The notes under the pieces: generated by a model
The model's input: the letters and a program-made list of their open reading frames with translations, nothing else
The model's database searches: none
What the model was told of the DNA's origin: nothing
Part shown: positions 1 to 5,497 of the stretch, piece by piece
Layout: each line of letters opens with the position of its first letter
Numbering within the stretch: position 1 is the first letter of the stretch
Position numbers and translations under genes: made by a program
Assembly (NCBI GenBank): GCA_903824455.1
Contig: CAIJWY010000231.1
Span: 1-7,034, forward strand
Source of the DNA: an uncultured Micrococcales bacterium
GTDB lineage: Bacteria > Actinomycetota > Actinomycetes > Actinomycetales > Microbacteriaceae
DNA: 7,034 nucleotides
Reading direction: 5' to 3'

Positions 1-181
1 GCCAGGCTAATTCGTGACCCGCAATCCAAAGAGTGTAGGCATCTTTGACATAGTAGGTTTCATCGAAAACCAGCTTGCTCGGGTACCCGAGGTTCCAAAG
101 CCTAGTGATAGCTGCCAGGATGACGATTGGCAGAACGCCAAACCGGTCACCCACAGATCGAAACCACTGAACTATGCGCAT
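1..181 (-). CDS. pmt: Polyprenyl-phosphate-mannose:protein O-mannosyltransferase, N-terminal part (runs off left edge)
   Basis: This is a partial gene read leftward from an ATG at 181-179. Its first 60 codons are visible and the rest lies beyond base 1. The product should be a GT39-family integral membrane enzyme that moves mannose from polyprenyl-phosphate-mannose to Ser/Thr of exported proteins on the outer face of the membrane. Seen directly: a short basic N-terminus, a hydrophobic segment at about residues 14-26 (FGVLPIVILAAIT) and the run RLWNLGYPSKLVFDETYYVK at 27-46. The Asp-Glu pair (D40-E41) followed by TYYVKDA is the family's signature in the first extracytoplasmic loop and is thought to be catalytic. 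An in-frame TAG four codons upstream excludes an earlier ATG. The cytoplasmic N-terminus looks shorter than in mycobacterial relatives (from memory). It is divergent from rsmI, as in other actinobacteria. The family call rests on the first 60 residues only. Confidence 0.9.
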   Translation of the reverse strand, partial: MRIVQWFRSVGDRFGVLPIVILAAITRLWNLGYPSKLVFDETYYVKDAYTLWIAGHELAW

Positions 182-209
182 ATCCCAATGCTATTTGTGA
201 AAATAGAGA
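182..209. promoter_or_regulatory. Divergent pmt/rsmI spacer with candidate overlapping promoters
   Basis: Only 28 bases separate the two divergent start codons. On the minus strand a TAGCAT hexamer (plus-strand 188-193) matches TANNNT and lies exactly 6 bases before the pmt ATG, the spacing expected if transcription begins at the A of the start codon (leaderless mRNA, common in actinobacteria). On the plus strand the best candidates are weaker: an extended element TGCTATTTG at 189-197, or GAAAAT at 199-204 just before the rsmI GTG. No convincing -35 box or Shine-Dalgarno sequence is present for either gene. Seen: the hexamers and spacings. Inferred: promoter activity and leaderless starts. 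Confidence 0.4.
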
Positions 210-1028
210 GTGATCATTCTCGCGGCAACCCCAATCGGCAATCTCTCTGATGCCAGCCCGCGCCTTGTTGAACATTTGGTGAAGGCCAAGTTCATTGCTG
301 CCGAAGACACCAGAACCACTCTGAAGCTTGCCCAAGGGTTAGGCATTCGCCTCAACGCCCGCATGTTCAGCCTCAACGAGCAAAACGAAAGTGACCGAAT
401 TGAGCAGCTGGTAGCTATCGCACTCGAGGACGATCTTCTGGTGGTCAGTGATGCCGGAATGCCAACCGTTAGCGATCCCGGCTTCCTCTTGGTTAGGGCA
501 GCGGTTGAGGCGGGAGTAGAGGTTATTGCCATACCGGGGCCATCGGCAGTGGTAACCGCGCTCGCGGTTTCCGGACTACCGACCGACCGCTTCACGTTTG
601 AAGGCTTTGTTCCGAGAAAAACGGGTGACCGAAAGCGCTTATTCAGCCAGTTGGCATCCGAACGTCGCACTATGGTGTTTTTCGAGGCACCGCACCGAAT
701 CCACGAGTGCCTGGTCGACGCCGCGGAAGTGTTTGGTTCAACCCGCAAAGCGGCAGTGGCCAGAGAACTCACTAAAAAGTTCGAGGAAACCGTTCGCGGT
801 TCACTCTCCGAACTGGTGGAATGGGCTTCCATCGACCACAAGGGTGAAATGGTTTTGGTAATTGCTGGGGCAGCCGAAGAATCCGTCGAGGTGATTGATT
901 TAGTAGCCGAAGTGCAACAACTAACTGCCAGCGGGGTGCGGCTCAAACAGGCGGTAGCCCAGGTTGCCAGCCTTCACGGGGTTTCAAAGAGTGAGCTGTA
1001 TCAAGCAAGCCTTGACGCACGCAATTAA
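210..1028 (+). CDS. rsmI: 16S rRNA (cytidine-1402 2'-O)-methyltransferase RsmI
   Basis: The product is a SAM-dependent tetrapyrrole-methylase-fold enzyme that 2'-O-methylates C1402 of 16S rRNA, in the P-site region of the decoding centre. Its 272 residues fit the family. Motifs in order: ATPIGNL (6-12), AEDTR (31-35), SDAGMPTVSDPG (80-91), IPGPSAV (108-114), GFVPRK (132-137), FFEAPHR (157-163), ARELTKKFEE (184-193) and GEMVLVI (212-218). A C-terminal helical HTH-like segment, GVRLKQAVAQVASLHGVSK (242-260), is typical of full-length RsmI. The GTG start at 210 is the only option upstream of the core, because an in-frame TAG sits at 204-206. No usable Shine-Dalgarno precedes it, so a leaderless or very short-leader mRNA is likely. 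One oddity: the usual HxxNE-like motif after the AEDTR block reads SLNEQNE (54-60), without the histidine of many homologues. It is followed 9 bases later by metG. Confidence 0.96.
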   Translation: MIILAATPIGNLSDASPRLVEHLVKAKFIAAEDTRTTLKLAQGLGIRLNARMFSLNEQNESDRIEQLVAIALEDDLLVVSDAGMPTVSDPGFLLVRAAVEAGVEVIAIPGPSAVVTALAVSGLPTDRFTFEGFVPRKTGDRKRLFSQLASERRTMVFFEAPHRIHECLVDAAEVFGSTRKAAVARELTKKFEETVRGSLSELVEWASIDHKGEMVLVIAGAAEESVEVIDLVAEVQQLTASGVRLKQAVAQVASLHGVSKSELYQASLDARN

Positions 1029-1031
1029 GAT
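1026..1031 (+). promoter_or_regulatory. Candidate -10 element for a leaderless metG transcript
   Basis: TAAGAT matches the actinobacterial -10 pattern TANNNT. It is followed by exactly 6 bases before the metG ATG at 1038, so a transcript from it would start at or next to the start codon. It incorporates the rsmI stop codon (TAA, 1026-1028). A TTGACG at 1012-1017 resembles a -35 box, but it is only 8 bases from the hexamer and cannot be paired with it. Three matching bases at one position is weak evidence. The purine-rich AGAAGA between hexamer and ATG could instead act as a poor, very close ribosome binding site on an rsmI-metG readthrough mRNA. Confidence 0.3.
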
Positions 1032-1037
1032 AGAAGA

Positions 1038-2636
1038 ATGCCTAACTCAACGGTCAAGTCGTTTTATTCAACGACGCCGATCTTTTATGTGAACGATGCT
1101 CCTCACATCGGTCACGCCTACACCGAGGTTGCTACCGACGTAGTAACCCGCTGGCACGCCCAGCGCGGGGAGAACGCGTTCATGCTTACCGGCACCGACG
1201 AGCACGGTGAAAAGATTCTTCGAACCGCAGCGGCCAACAAGACCGAACCCAAGGACTGGGCCGACAAACTTGTGCACGATGCCTGGTTGCCGCTACTCGA
1301 CACCATCGACATTCGCAATTCAGATTTCATTCGCACCACCGAGCCTCGCCACGAAAAGAATGTGCAGAAGTTCCTGCAGCACCTTTACGACTCCGGTTTC
1401 ATCTATCAGGGTTCGTATGAAGGAAATTACTGCGTTGGTTGCGAAGAGTACAAAACCGATGGCGACCTACTCGATGGCGAAGGCGCTTTTGAGGGTCAAC
1501 CGGTTTGCGCCATTCACTCGAAGCCGGTGGAAAAGCTTAAGGAAACAAATTACTTTTTCAAGTTGAGTGAATTCCAGGAACCGCTACTCGACCTTTACTC
1601 TCGCGAACCAGACTTCGTGGCACCAGACTCTGCTCGTAACGAAGTTGTCTCTTTTGTTCGTCGCGGTCTAGATGACCTTTCAATTTCTCGTTCCAAGGAA
1701 AAGTTCGACTGGGGTATCGACATCCCTTGGGACGACAGCCACATTACCTATGTGTGGTTCGATGCTCTTTTGAACTACATCACCGCCATCGGTTACGGCG
1801 AAGATGAAGAGAAGTTCCGCTCGCTTTGGCCAGCTAGTTTGCAGGTCGTTGGAAAAGACATCCTTCGTTTCCATGCCGTGATTTGGCCAGCCATGTTGAT
1901 GGCCGCCGGCTTGCCAACCCCAAAACAGGTTTTCGGTCACGGCTGGCTTTTGGTTGGTGGCGAAAAGATGTCGAAGTCGAAGCTAACCGGTATCGCTCCG
2001 GAGCAGATCACCGACACTTTCGGTTCAGACGCATTCCGCTACTACTTCATGAAGGCGATCGCTTTCGGCCAAGACGGTTCTTTCTCTTGGGAAGATCTTT
2101 CCGCGCGTTACCAGTCGGAACTTGCCAACGGTTTTGGAAATCTAGCGTCTCGAGTGCTAGCCATGGTTAGCCGCTATTTTGACGGGACTATTCCAGCGCC
2201 AGCCGAATACACCGATGCCGATAAGGCGATCATGGAAGTTGTCCGCAAAGCAACCGAAGACGCCGACGCGTCGATCGAGCGCGTGGCCATCCAGGATGCA
2301 ATCACCAGCATCTGGACTTTGGTTGATGAACTAAACAACTACATCACTGTCTCTGAGCCTTGGGTTCTGGCTAAGAGTGACGAGAATCGTGCACGCCTCG
2401 GCACTGTGCTCTACGTTTGCTCGGAAGGGCTTCGTGCTCTTTCAATCCTGCTGGCCCCGGTAATCCCGAAGGCAACTGGAAAACTCTGGGCTGCCGTAAC
2501 CGGCGGATCACTAGGCGCTCTAGACGACGCCACTATTTCATCGGCGGCCGAGTGGGGTGTGCTTCCGGTTGGCACCAAGATCGCCGAACTCGAGCCGCTA
2601 TTCCCTCGAATCGAAGCCGAAACCGAAGGTAAGTAG
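1038..2636 (+). CDS. metG: Methionyl-tRNA synthetase (short, actinobacterial type)
   Basis: This cytoplasmic class I aminoacyl-tRNA synthetase activates methionine with ATP and charges initiator and elongator tRNA-Met. It has 532 residues, so it lacks the C-terminal tRNA-binding/dimerisation extension of the roughly 680-residue E. coli enzyme and matches the compact M. tuberculosis form. Seen: the Rossmann-fold start TTPIFYVNDAPHIGH with HIGH at 23-26, TGTDEHGEK (51-59), a zinc knuckle made of CVGC (132-135) and CAIH (157-160), YVWFDALLNY (238-247), and GEKMSKSKL with KMSKS at 310-314. An all-helical anticodon-binding domain follows from about 355, with LNNYITVSEPWVLAK (432-446). The CxxC/CxxH single knuckle is the arrangement I recall for the Thermus thermophilus enzyme. 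The ATG at 1038 leaves a short natural N-terminus of about 10 residues before the core. The TAG stop shares its last G with the tatD GTG start. Nothing looks broken. Confidence 0.98.
   Translation: MPNSTVKSFYSTTPIFYVNDAPHIGHAYTEVATDVVTRWHAQRGENAFMLTGTDEHGEKILRTAAANKTEPKDWADKLVHDAWLPLLDTIDIRNSDFIRTTEPRHEKNVQKFLQHLYDSGFIYQGSYEGNYCVGCEEYKTDGDLLDGEGAFEGQPVCAIHSKPVEKLKETNYFFKLSEFQEPLLDLYSREPDFVAPDSARNEVVSFVRRGLDDLSISRSKEKFDWGIDIPWDDSHITYVWFDALLNYITAIGYGEDEEKFRSLWPASLQVVGKDILRFHAVIWPAMLMAAGLPTPKQVFGHGWLLVGGEKMSKSKLTGIAPEQITDTFGSDAFRYYFMKAIAFGQDGSFSWEDLSARYQSELANGFGNLASRVLAMVSRYFDGTIPAPAEYTDADKAIMEVVRKATEDADASIERVAIQDAITSIWTLVDELNNYITVSEPWVLAKSDENRARLGTVLYVCSEGLRALSILLAPVIPKATGKLWAAVTGGSLGALDDATISSAAEWGVLPVGTKIAELEPLFPRIEAETEGK
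2625..2629 (+). promoter_or_regulatory. Shine-Dalgarno for tatD
   Basis: GAAGG lies inside the last codons of metG with 6 bases before the GTG at 2636. It supports that GTG as the tatD start, and translation that follows on from metG. Confidence 0.6.
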
Positions 2637-3466
2637 TGAGCTACCCGCCACTACCTGAACCGCTCGAGGTTGCCACCTACGACAACCACACCCACTTCGA
2701 CATTGCCTTCGGCGATGAAGCCCTGAGCACCGAGCAGCAGCTCGACAAAGCTGCTGCGGTGGGAATCAAAGGTGTGGTTCAGGTTGGCGTTACCCTGGCC
2801 ACCAGCAAATGGTCGGCTGATTTGGCAGCCAAAGATTCTCGCGTGCTAGCTGCGGTAGCAATTCACCCAAACGAGGCTCCGAGTTATGAAACCTTGCCGA
2901 AACTGGATGAAGCGATTGCCGAGATTGCGCAGTTAGCCAAGCAGCCAAGGGTTCGCGCGATTGGCGAAACCGGTCTCGACTTTTTCAGAACCCAGGGCGA
3001 TGCGTCACTTGCTCTTCAAGGGCATTCATTCGAAGAGCACGTCCGAATTGCCAAGGAGAGCGACCTCGCGCTAATGATCCACGATCGCGACGCACACGAC
3101 GACGTGGTGGCCACCCTAAAGCGAGTTGGCGCACCAGACAGAGTGGTCTTCCACTGCTACTCGGGAGATGTTGAGTTGGCGCAAATTTGCATCGATAACG
3201 GCTGGCACATGTCGTTCGCTGGAAACATCACCATCAAGCGAAACGAACACCTGCGAAATTCTCTGGCTATGGCTCCAAAGGAACTGATTCTGGTGGAAAC
3301 CGATGCACCTTTCCTCACTCCAGAACCGTTCCGCGGACGGCCGAACGCCAGCTATCTGGTGCCAATCACGGTTCGAAAAATGGCCGAAGTTAGAGGCGTC
3401 GACGTAAACGAACTCTCTGCACAACTAGCTACCAACACCGAACACGTTTACGGGTCGTGGAACTAA
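2636..3466 (+). CDS. tatD: TatD-family metal-dependent DNase
   Basis: This cytoplasmic hydrolase of the amidohydrolase-like TIM-barrel superfamily belongs to a family with 3'-5' exonuclease activity on DNA (and RNA in some members) linked to DNA repair and quality control. All expected metal ligands are visible in 276 residues: H18 and H20 (DNHTHFD, 16-22), E111 (GETGLDF, 110-116), H149 (MIHDRDA), H173 (FHCYSG, 172-177) and D223 (ETDAPFLTPE, 221-230). The PPLPEPL stretch before the first motif is typical of actinobacterial TatD as I recall it. The GTG start is chosen because a GAAGG ribosome site lies 6 bases upstream and because it overlaps the metG stop by one base. The next start, of rsmA, overlaps this gene's TAA by one base. 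The cellular substrate in this organism cannot be read from sequence, and the name TatD does not imply a role in Tat protein export. Confidence 0.95.
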   Translation: MSYPPLPEPLEVATYDNHTHFDIAFGDEALSTEQQLDKAAAVGIKGVVQVGVTLATSKWSADLAAKDSRVLAAVAIHPNEAPSYETLPKLDEAIAEIAQLAKQPRVRAIGETGLDFFRTQGDASLALQGHSFEEHVRIAKESDLALMIHDRDAHDDVVATLKRVGAPDRVVFHCYSGDVELAQICIDNGWHMSFAGNITIKRNEHLRNSLAMAPKELILVETDAPFLTPEPFRGRPNASYLVPITVRKMAEVRGVDVNELSAQLATNTEHVYGSWN

Positions 3467-4299
3467 TGGTGGATTTGCTAGGTGGCGCCGACATTCGCGC
3501 CTTGGCCGAGTCTCTCGGAGTCGTGCCAACCAAGAAGCTCGGACAAAACTTTGTAACCGATCCAAACACGATTCGTAAGATCGTGGCATCGGCAAAATTA
3601 GACCCCTCCGAAACCGTTGTGGAAATTGGCCCAGGTTTGGGTTCGCTCACTCTGGGATTACTCGAAGCGGTAGAGCACGTGATTGCGGTTGAGATCGATG
3701 CCAAAATGGCGGCGGCTATTGAACAAACCGTTGCCAAGCGAGCCGCCGGGCGCAAGTTCTCTCTGGTTACCCAAGACGCCATGAAGGTCACCGAATTACC
3801 CGCAGCACCAACAGCATTGGTGGCCAATCTTCCCTACAATATTTCGGTTCCGGTGCTCTTGCATTTCATCGAACGCTTCCCAACGCTACGTCACGGGCTG
3901 GTTTTGGTTCAGTCGGAAGTGGCACATCGATTGGCGGCACCGAAGGGCAGCAAGATTTATGGAGGTCCTAGCGCCAAGTTGGCTTGGTGGGCCGATGCGA
4001 ATCTTGCCGGCAACGTGAGTCGAAGCATTTTTTGGCCCATCCCAAACGTTGATTCGTCGCTGGTCTACTTTGCTAAACGCGACGAACCGATGGGTTCGGA
4101 AGAGCTTCGACTAAAGACCTTCGCCATAATCGATGCCGCTTTCTCGCAGCGACGCAAAACTCTTCGTCAGGCTTTGGCCGAATTTGCCGGTTCGCCCTCG
4201 AATGCTGAGGCGCTCCTGACCAGAGCCGGTTTGAGCCCGCAAATCAGAGGCGAACAACTCGACATCACCGACTTCGTGAAGATTGCGAAGGCGATCTGA
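3466..4299 (+). CDS. rsmA: 16S rRNA (adenine-1518-N6/adenine-1519-N6)-dimethyltransferase
   Basis: RsmA (KsgA) dimethylates two adjacent adenines in helix 45 at the 3' end of 16S rRNA during late 30S assembly, using SAM. From the ATG at 3466 the protein has 277 residues. Seen: KKLGQNFV (23-30), SAM motif I VEIGPGLGS (52-60), the acidic EID (76-78), the TQDAMK segment with D104, the catalytic NLPYNIS (121-127), SKIYGGPSAK (162-171), FWPIPNVDSSLV (189-200) and FSQRRKTLR (226-234), with a C-terminal helical domain after it. The ATG forms TAATG with the tatD stop and has only a poor ribosome site (GGA around 3460), consistent with translational coupling. A GTG at 3457, three codons upstream and in frame, and a GTG at 3469 are alternative starts that do not change the domain content. 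In M. tuberculosis an rpfB gene lies between tatD and rsmA; here there is no space for one. Confidence 0.96.
   Translation: MVDLLGGADIRALAESLGVVPTKKLGQNFVTDPNTIRKIVASAKLDPSETVVEIGPGLGSLTLGLLEAVEHVIAVEIDAKMAAAIEQTVAKRAAGRKFSLVTQDAMKVTELPAAPTALVANLPYNISVPVLLHFIERFPTLRHGLVLVQSEVAHRLAAPKGSKIYGGPSAKLAWWADANLAGNVSRSIFWPIPNVDSSLVYFAKRDEPMGSEELRLKTFAIIDAAFSQRRKTLRQALAEFAGSPSNAEALLTRAGLSPQIRGEQLDITDFVKIAKAI
4287..4291 (+). promoter_or_regulatory. Shine-Dalgarno for the small SRPBCC-like gene
   Basis: GAAGG sits in the last codons of rsmA, 7 bases before the ATG at 4299. A well-placed ribosome site supports this short reading frame being a genuine gene. Confidence 0.6.
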
Positions 4300-4631
4300 T
4301 GGCTGGAAGCACCGGACGCAATAACGACATCATTTCGCTTCGAATCGTGACGCAGTTTCCTGCCGAGGCAGCGCGAATCTTTTCGATAATTGGTGATGGT
4401 GGGCAGTGGCCAGAAACCCTTAACCCTCGCATTTTGAAGCGGAATCCAAATAGCCGGGTAATCGCCGCTTTAGCTGATTTTTCTAGACCCGAGTTCACCA
4501 TTGAACCAAACACGGAAGGTTGTGAAGTCACTCTGCTTCACGATTTAATTCAGAACGACGAAGACCGAAAAGAGTACCAAAAGCTCTGGGGCGCTTGGTT
4601 CAAGACAATCAACAAGCGGGTGACAGTGTGA
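4299..4631 (+). CDS. Small protein of unknown function, possibly a compact SRPBCC/AHSA1-like domain
   Basis: This 110-residue soluble protein has no signal peptide, no membrane segment and no catalytic motif I can name. The visible pattern suggests a reduced START/SRPBCC (AHSA1-like) fold: a strand (SLRIVTQFPA, 13-22), a helix (EAARIFSIIGDGGQWPETLN, 23-42), two further strands (around 51-61 and 65-80, the latter with EFTIEPNTEGCEVTLLHDLI) and an amphipathic C-terminal helix (KEYQKLWGAWFKTINKRV, 91-108). The pairing of a 'T-x-x-x-x-H' strand with a final helix containing GxW is typical of AHSA1 proteins. At 110 residues it is shorter than the roughly 140 usual for the family and seems to lack central strands. 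Reality as a gene is well supported: good ribosome site, one-base overlap with the rsmA stop (TGATG), four-base overlap with the ispE start, and codon use like its neighbours. The domain call is tentative, and I do not assign a function. Confidence 0.8.
   Translation: MAGSTGRNNDIISLRIVTQFPAEAARIFSIIGDGGQWPETLNPRILKRNPNSRVIAALADFSRPEFTIEPNTEGCEVTLLHDLIQNDEDRKEYQKLWGAWFKTINKRVTV
4619..4623 (+). promoter_or_regulatory. Shine-Dalgarno supporting the ispE GTG start
   Basis: GGTGA matches the 3' part of the AGGAGGTGA complement of the 16S tail and lies 4 bases before the GTG at 4628. This spacing is reasonable because the match is at the downstream end of the motif. It favours 4628 over the in-frame TTG at 4595. 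Confidence 0.5.
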
Positions 4632-5497
4632 TTACCGCTAGCGCACCCGGAAAAATCAATCTGTATTTTGCGGTCGGCCCCAAACTTGACAACTGTTACC
4701 ACGAGGTTTGCAGCGTTTATCTCGCTCTGAATTTGCGTGAGCAGGTTTCGGTCGACTTCGCCGACCAGTTGTCTATCGGAGTTACCGGTTCACTCTCGGC
4801 AGGACAATTGGCCGGAGTGCCAACCGACCAGACAAACCTTGTGGTCTCAGCCGCTCGACTAATTACCGACAAGACTCTTAGGTTTGAAATTGAAAAGCAG
4901 GTTCCGGTTGCCGGGGGTATGGGTGGGGGCTCCGCCGACGCCGCTGCGGCTCTGTGTGCAACCGGAGAACTGGTTGGCAGTTCGGCGAAGATTGATGCCG
5001 TAAGACTTGGCGCCGACGTTCCGTTCGCAATCATGGGCGGCGTTGCTTTAGGAATGGGAGTGGGAGAGAAGCTAACCCCGTTGGAGTTGAACACCGAATT
5101 ACATGTTGTTCTAATCACCACCAACGCCGGACTATCAACTCCAATGGTCTATAGCCACCTCGATGAGCTTCGTGAAAAGGATGGCTTGGTAGCGGAATTT
5201 TTACCGCCAGCACCAACCGACCTCATCGATGCTCTGGCTGCCGGCGACATCGCGAGTATCGCTCGTTTGGCTTACAACGACCTTCAGCGAGCAGCGCTTT
5301 CACTCAAACCAGAATTACAAGAAACCATCGATGCGGCACTAAACGCGGGTGCACTTACCGCTCTGGTTAGCGGTTCAGGCCCAACCGTATTTGCGATCGC
5401 CGAATCCGCCGAGTCCGCCGAACGCATAGCCAAACGTTTCGGCACATCTGCGCTAGTAACATCAGGGCCGTCGGCTGGAGCCAGGTTGGAAAACTAG
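4628..5497 (+). CDS. ispE: 4-diphosphocytidyl-2-C-methyl-D-erythritol kinase
   Basis: This GHMP-family kinase phosphorylates the 2-hydroxyl of CDP-methylerythritol in the MEP pathway to isopentenyl diphosphate. From the GTG at 4628 it has 289 residues, a normal length. Seen: the N-terminal ASAPGKINLYF (4-14) with K9 and N11, CYHEV (23-27) in the substrate-binding region, the glycine-rich ATP loop GGMGGGSADAAAA (96-108), the catalytic Asp in LGADVPFAIMGG (127-138, D130) and the third GHMP motif LVSGSGPTVFA (246-256). The GTG overlaps the upstream stop as GTGA (4 bases) and starts immediately before the conserved core. An in-frame TTG at 4595 would only add 11 residues lacking homology. Oddity: the residue before Tyr-His is Cys (DNCYH), where most family members have Gly (DGYH). 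The TAG stop overlaps the next GTG by one base. Its product feeds polyprenyl-phosphate synthesis, the carrier used by the mannosyltransferase at the left edge. Confidence 0.96.
   Translation: MITASAPGKINLYFAVGPKLDNCYHEVCSVYLALNLREQVSVDFADQLSIGVTGSLSAGQLAGVPTDQTNLVVSAARLITDKTLRFEIEKQVPVAGGMGGGSADAAAALCATGELVGSSAKIDAVRLGADVPFAIMGGVALGMGVGEKLTPLELNTELHVVLITTNAGLSTPMVYSHLDELREKDGLVAEFLPPAPTDLIDALAAGDIASIARLAYNDLQRAALSLKPELQETIDAALNAGALTALVSGSGPTVFAIAESAESAERIAKRFGTSALVTSGPSAGARLEN

Noticed and set aside
14..250. 78-codon plus-strand frame at the left edge
   Set aside because: It covers the antisense of pmt and runs into rsmI. The minus-strand reading gives the highly characteristic FDETYYVKDA motif, so the plus frame is not a gene.
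191..946. 251-codon open frame on the minus strand opposite rsmI
   Set aside because: Its translation is Ser/Thr/Arg-rich low-complexity sequence with no motif, and it lies wholly antisense to a clear, full-motif rsmI. It is a shadow frame.
1012..1017. TTGACG as a -35 box for metG
   Set aside because: It matches five of six -35 bases but is only 8 bases from the TAAGAT hexamer, and nothing resembling a -10 lies at 16-18 bases. Probably coding chance.
1207..1566. 119-codon plus-strand frame inside metG
   Set aside because: It is out of frame within an intact metG, has no ribosome site and no recognisable features.
3457..3465. GTG at 3457 as the rsmA start
   Set aside because: Possible, but the ATG at 3466 gives the one-base TAATG overlap seen in style at the other junctions. 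The three extra residues add nothing conserved. Not fully excluded.
4595..4627. TTG at 4595 as the ispE start
   Set aside because: It would add 11 residues with no family similarity and a long overlap with the small gene. The GTG at 4628 has a GTGA overlap, a GGTGA ribosome site and places the start right before the conserved core.
4717..5124. 135-codon minus-strand frame opposite ispE
   Set aside because: It is antisense to the GHMP motifs of ispE, has no recognisable domain and a composition typical of a mirror frame.
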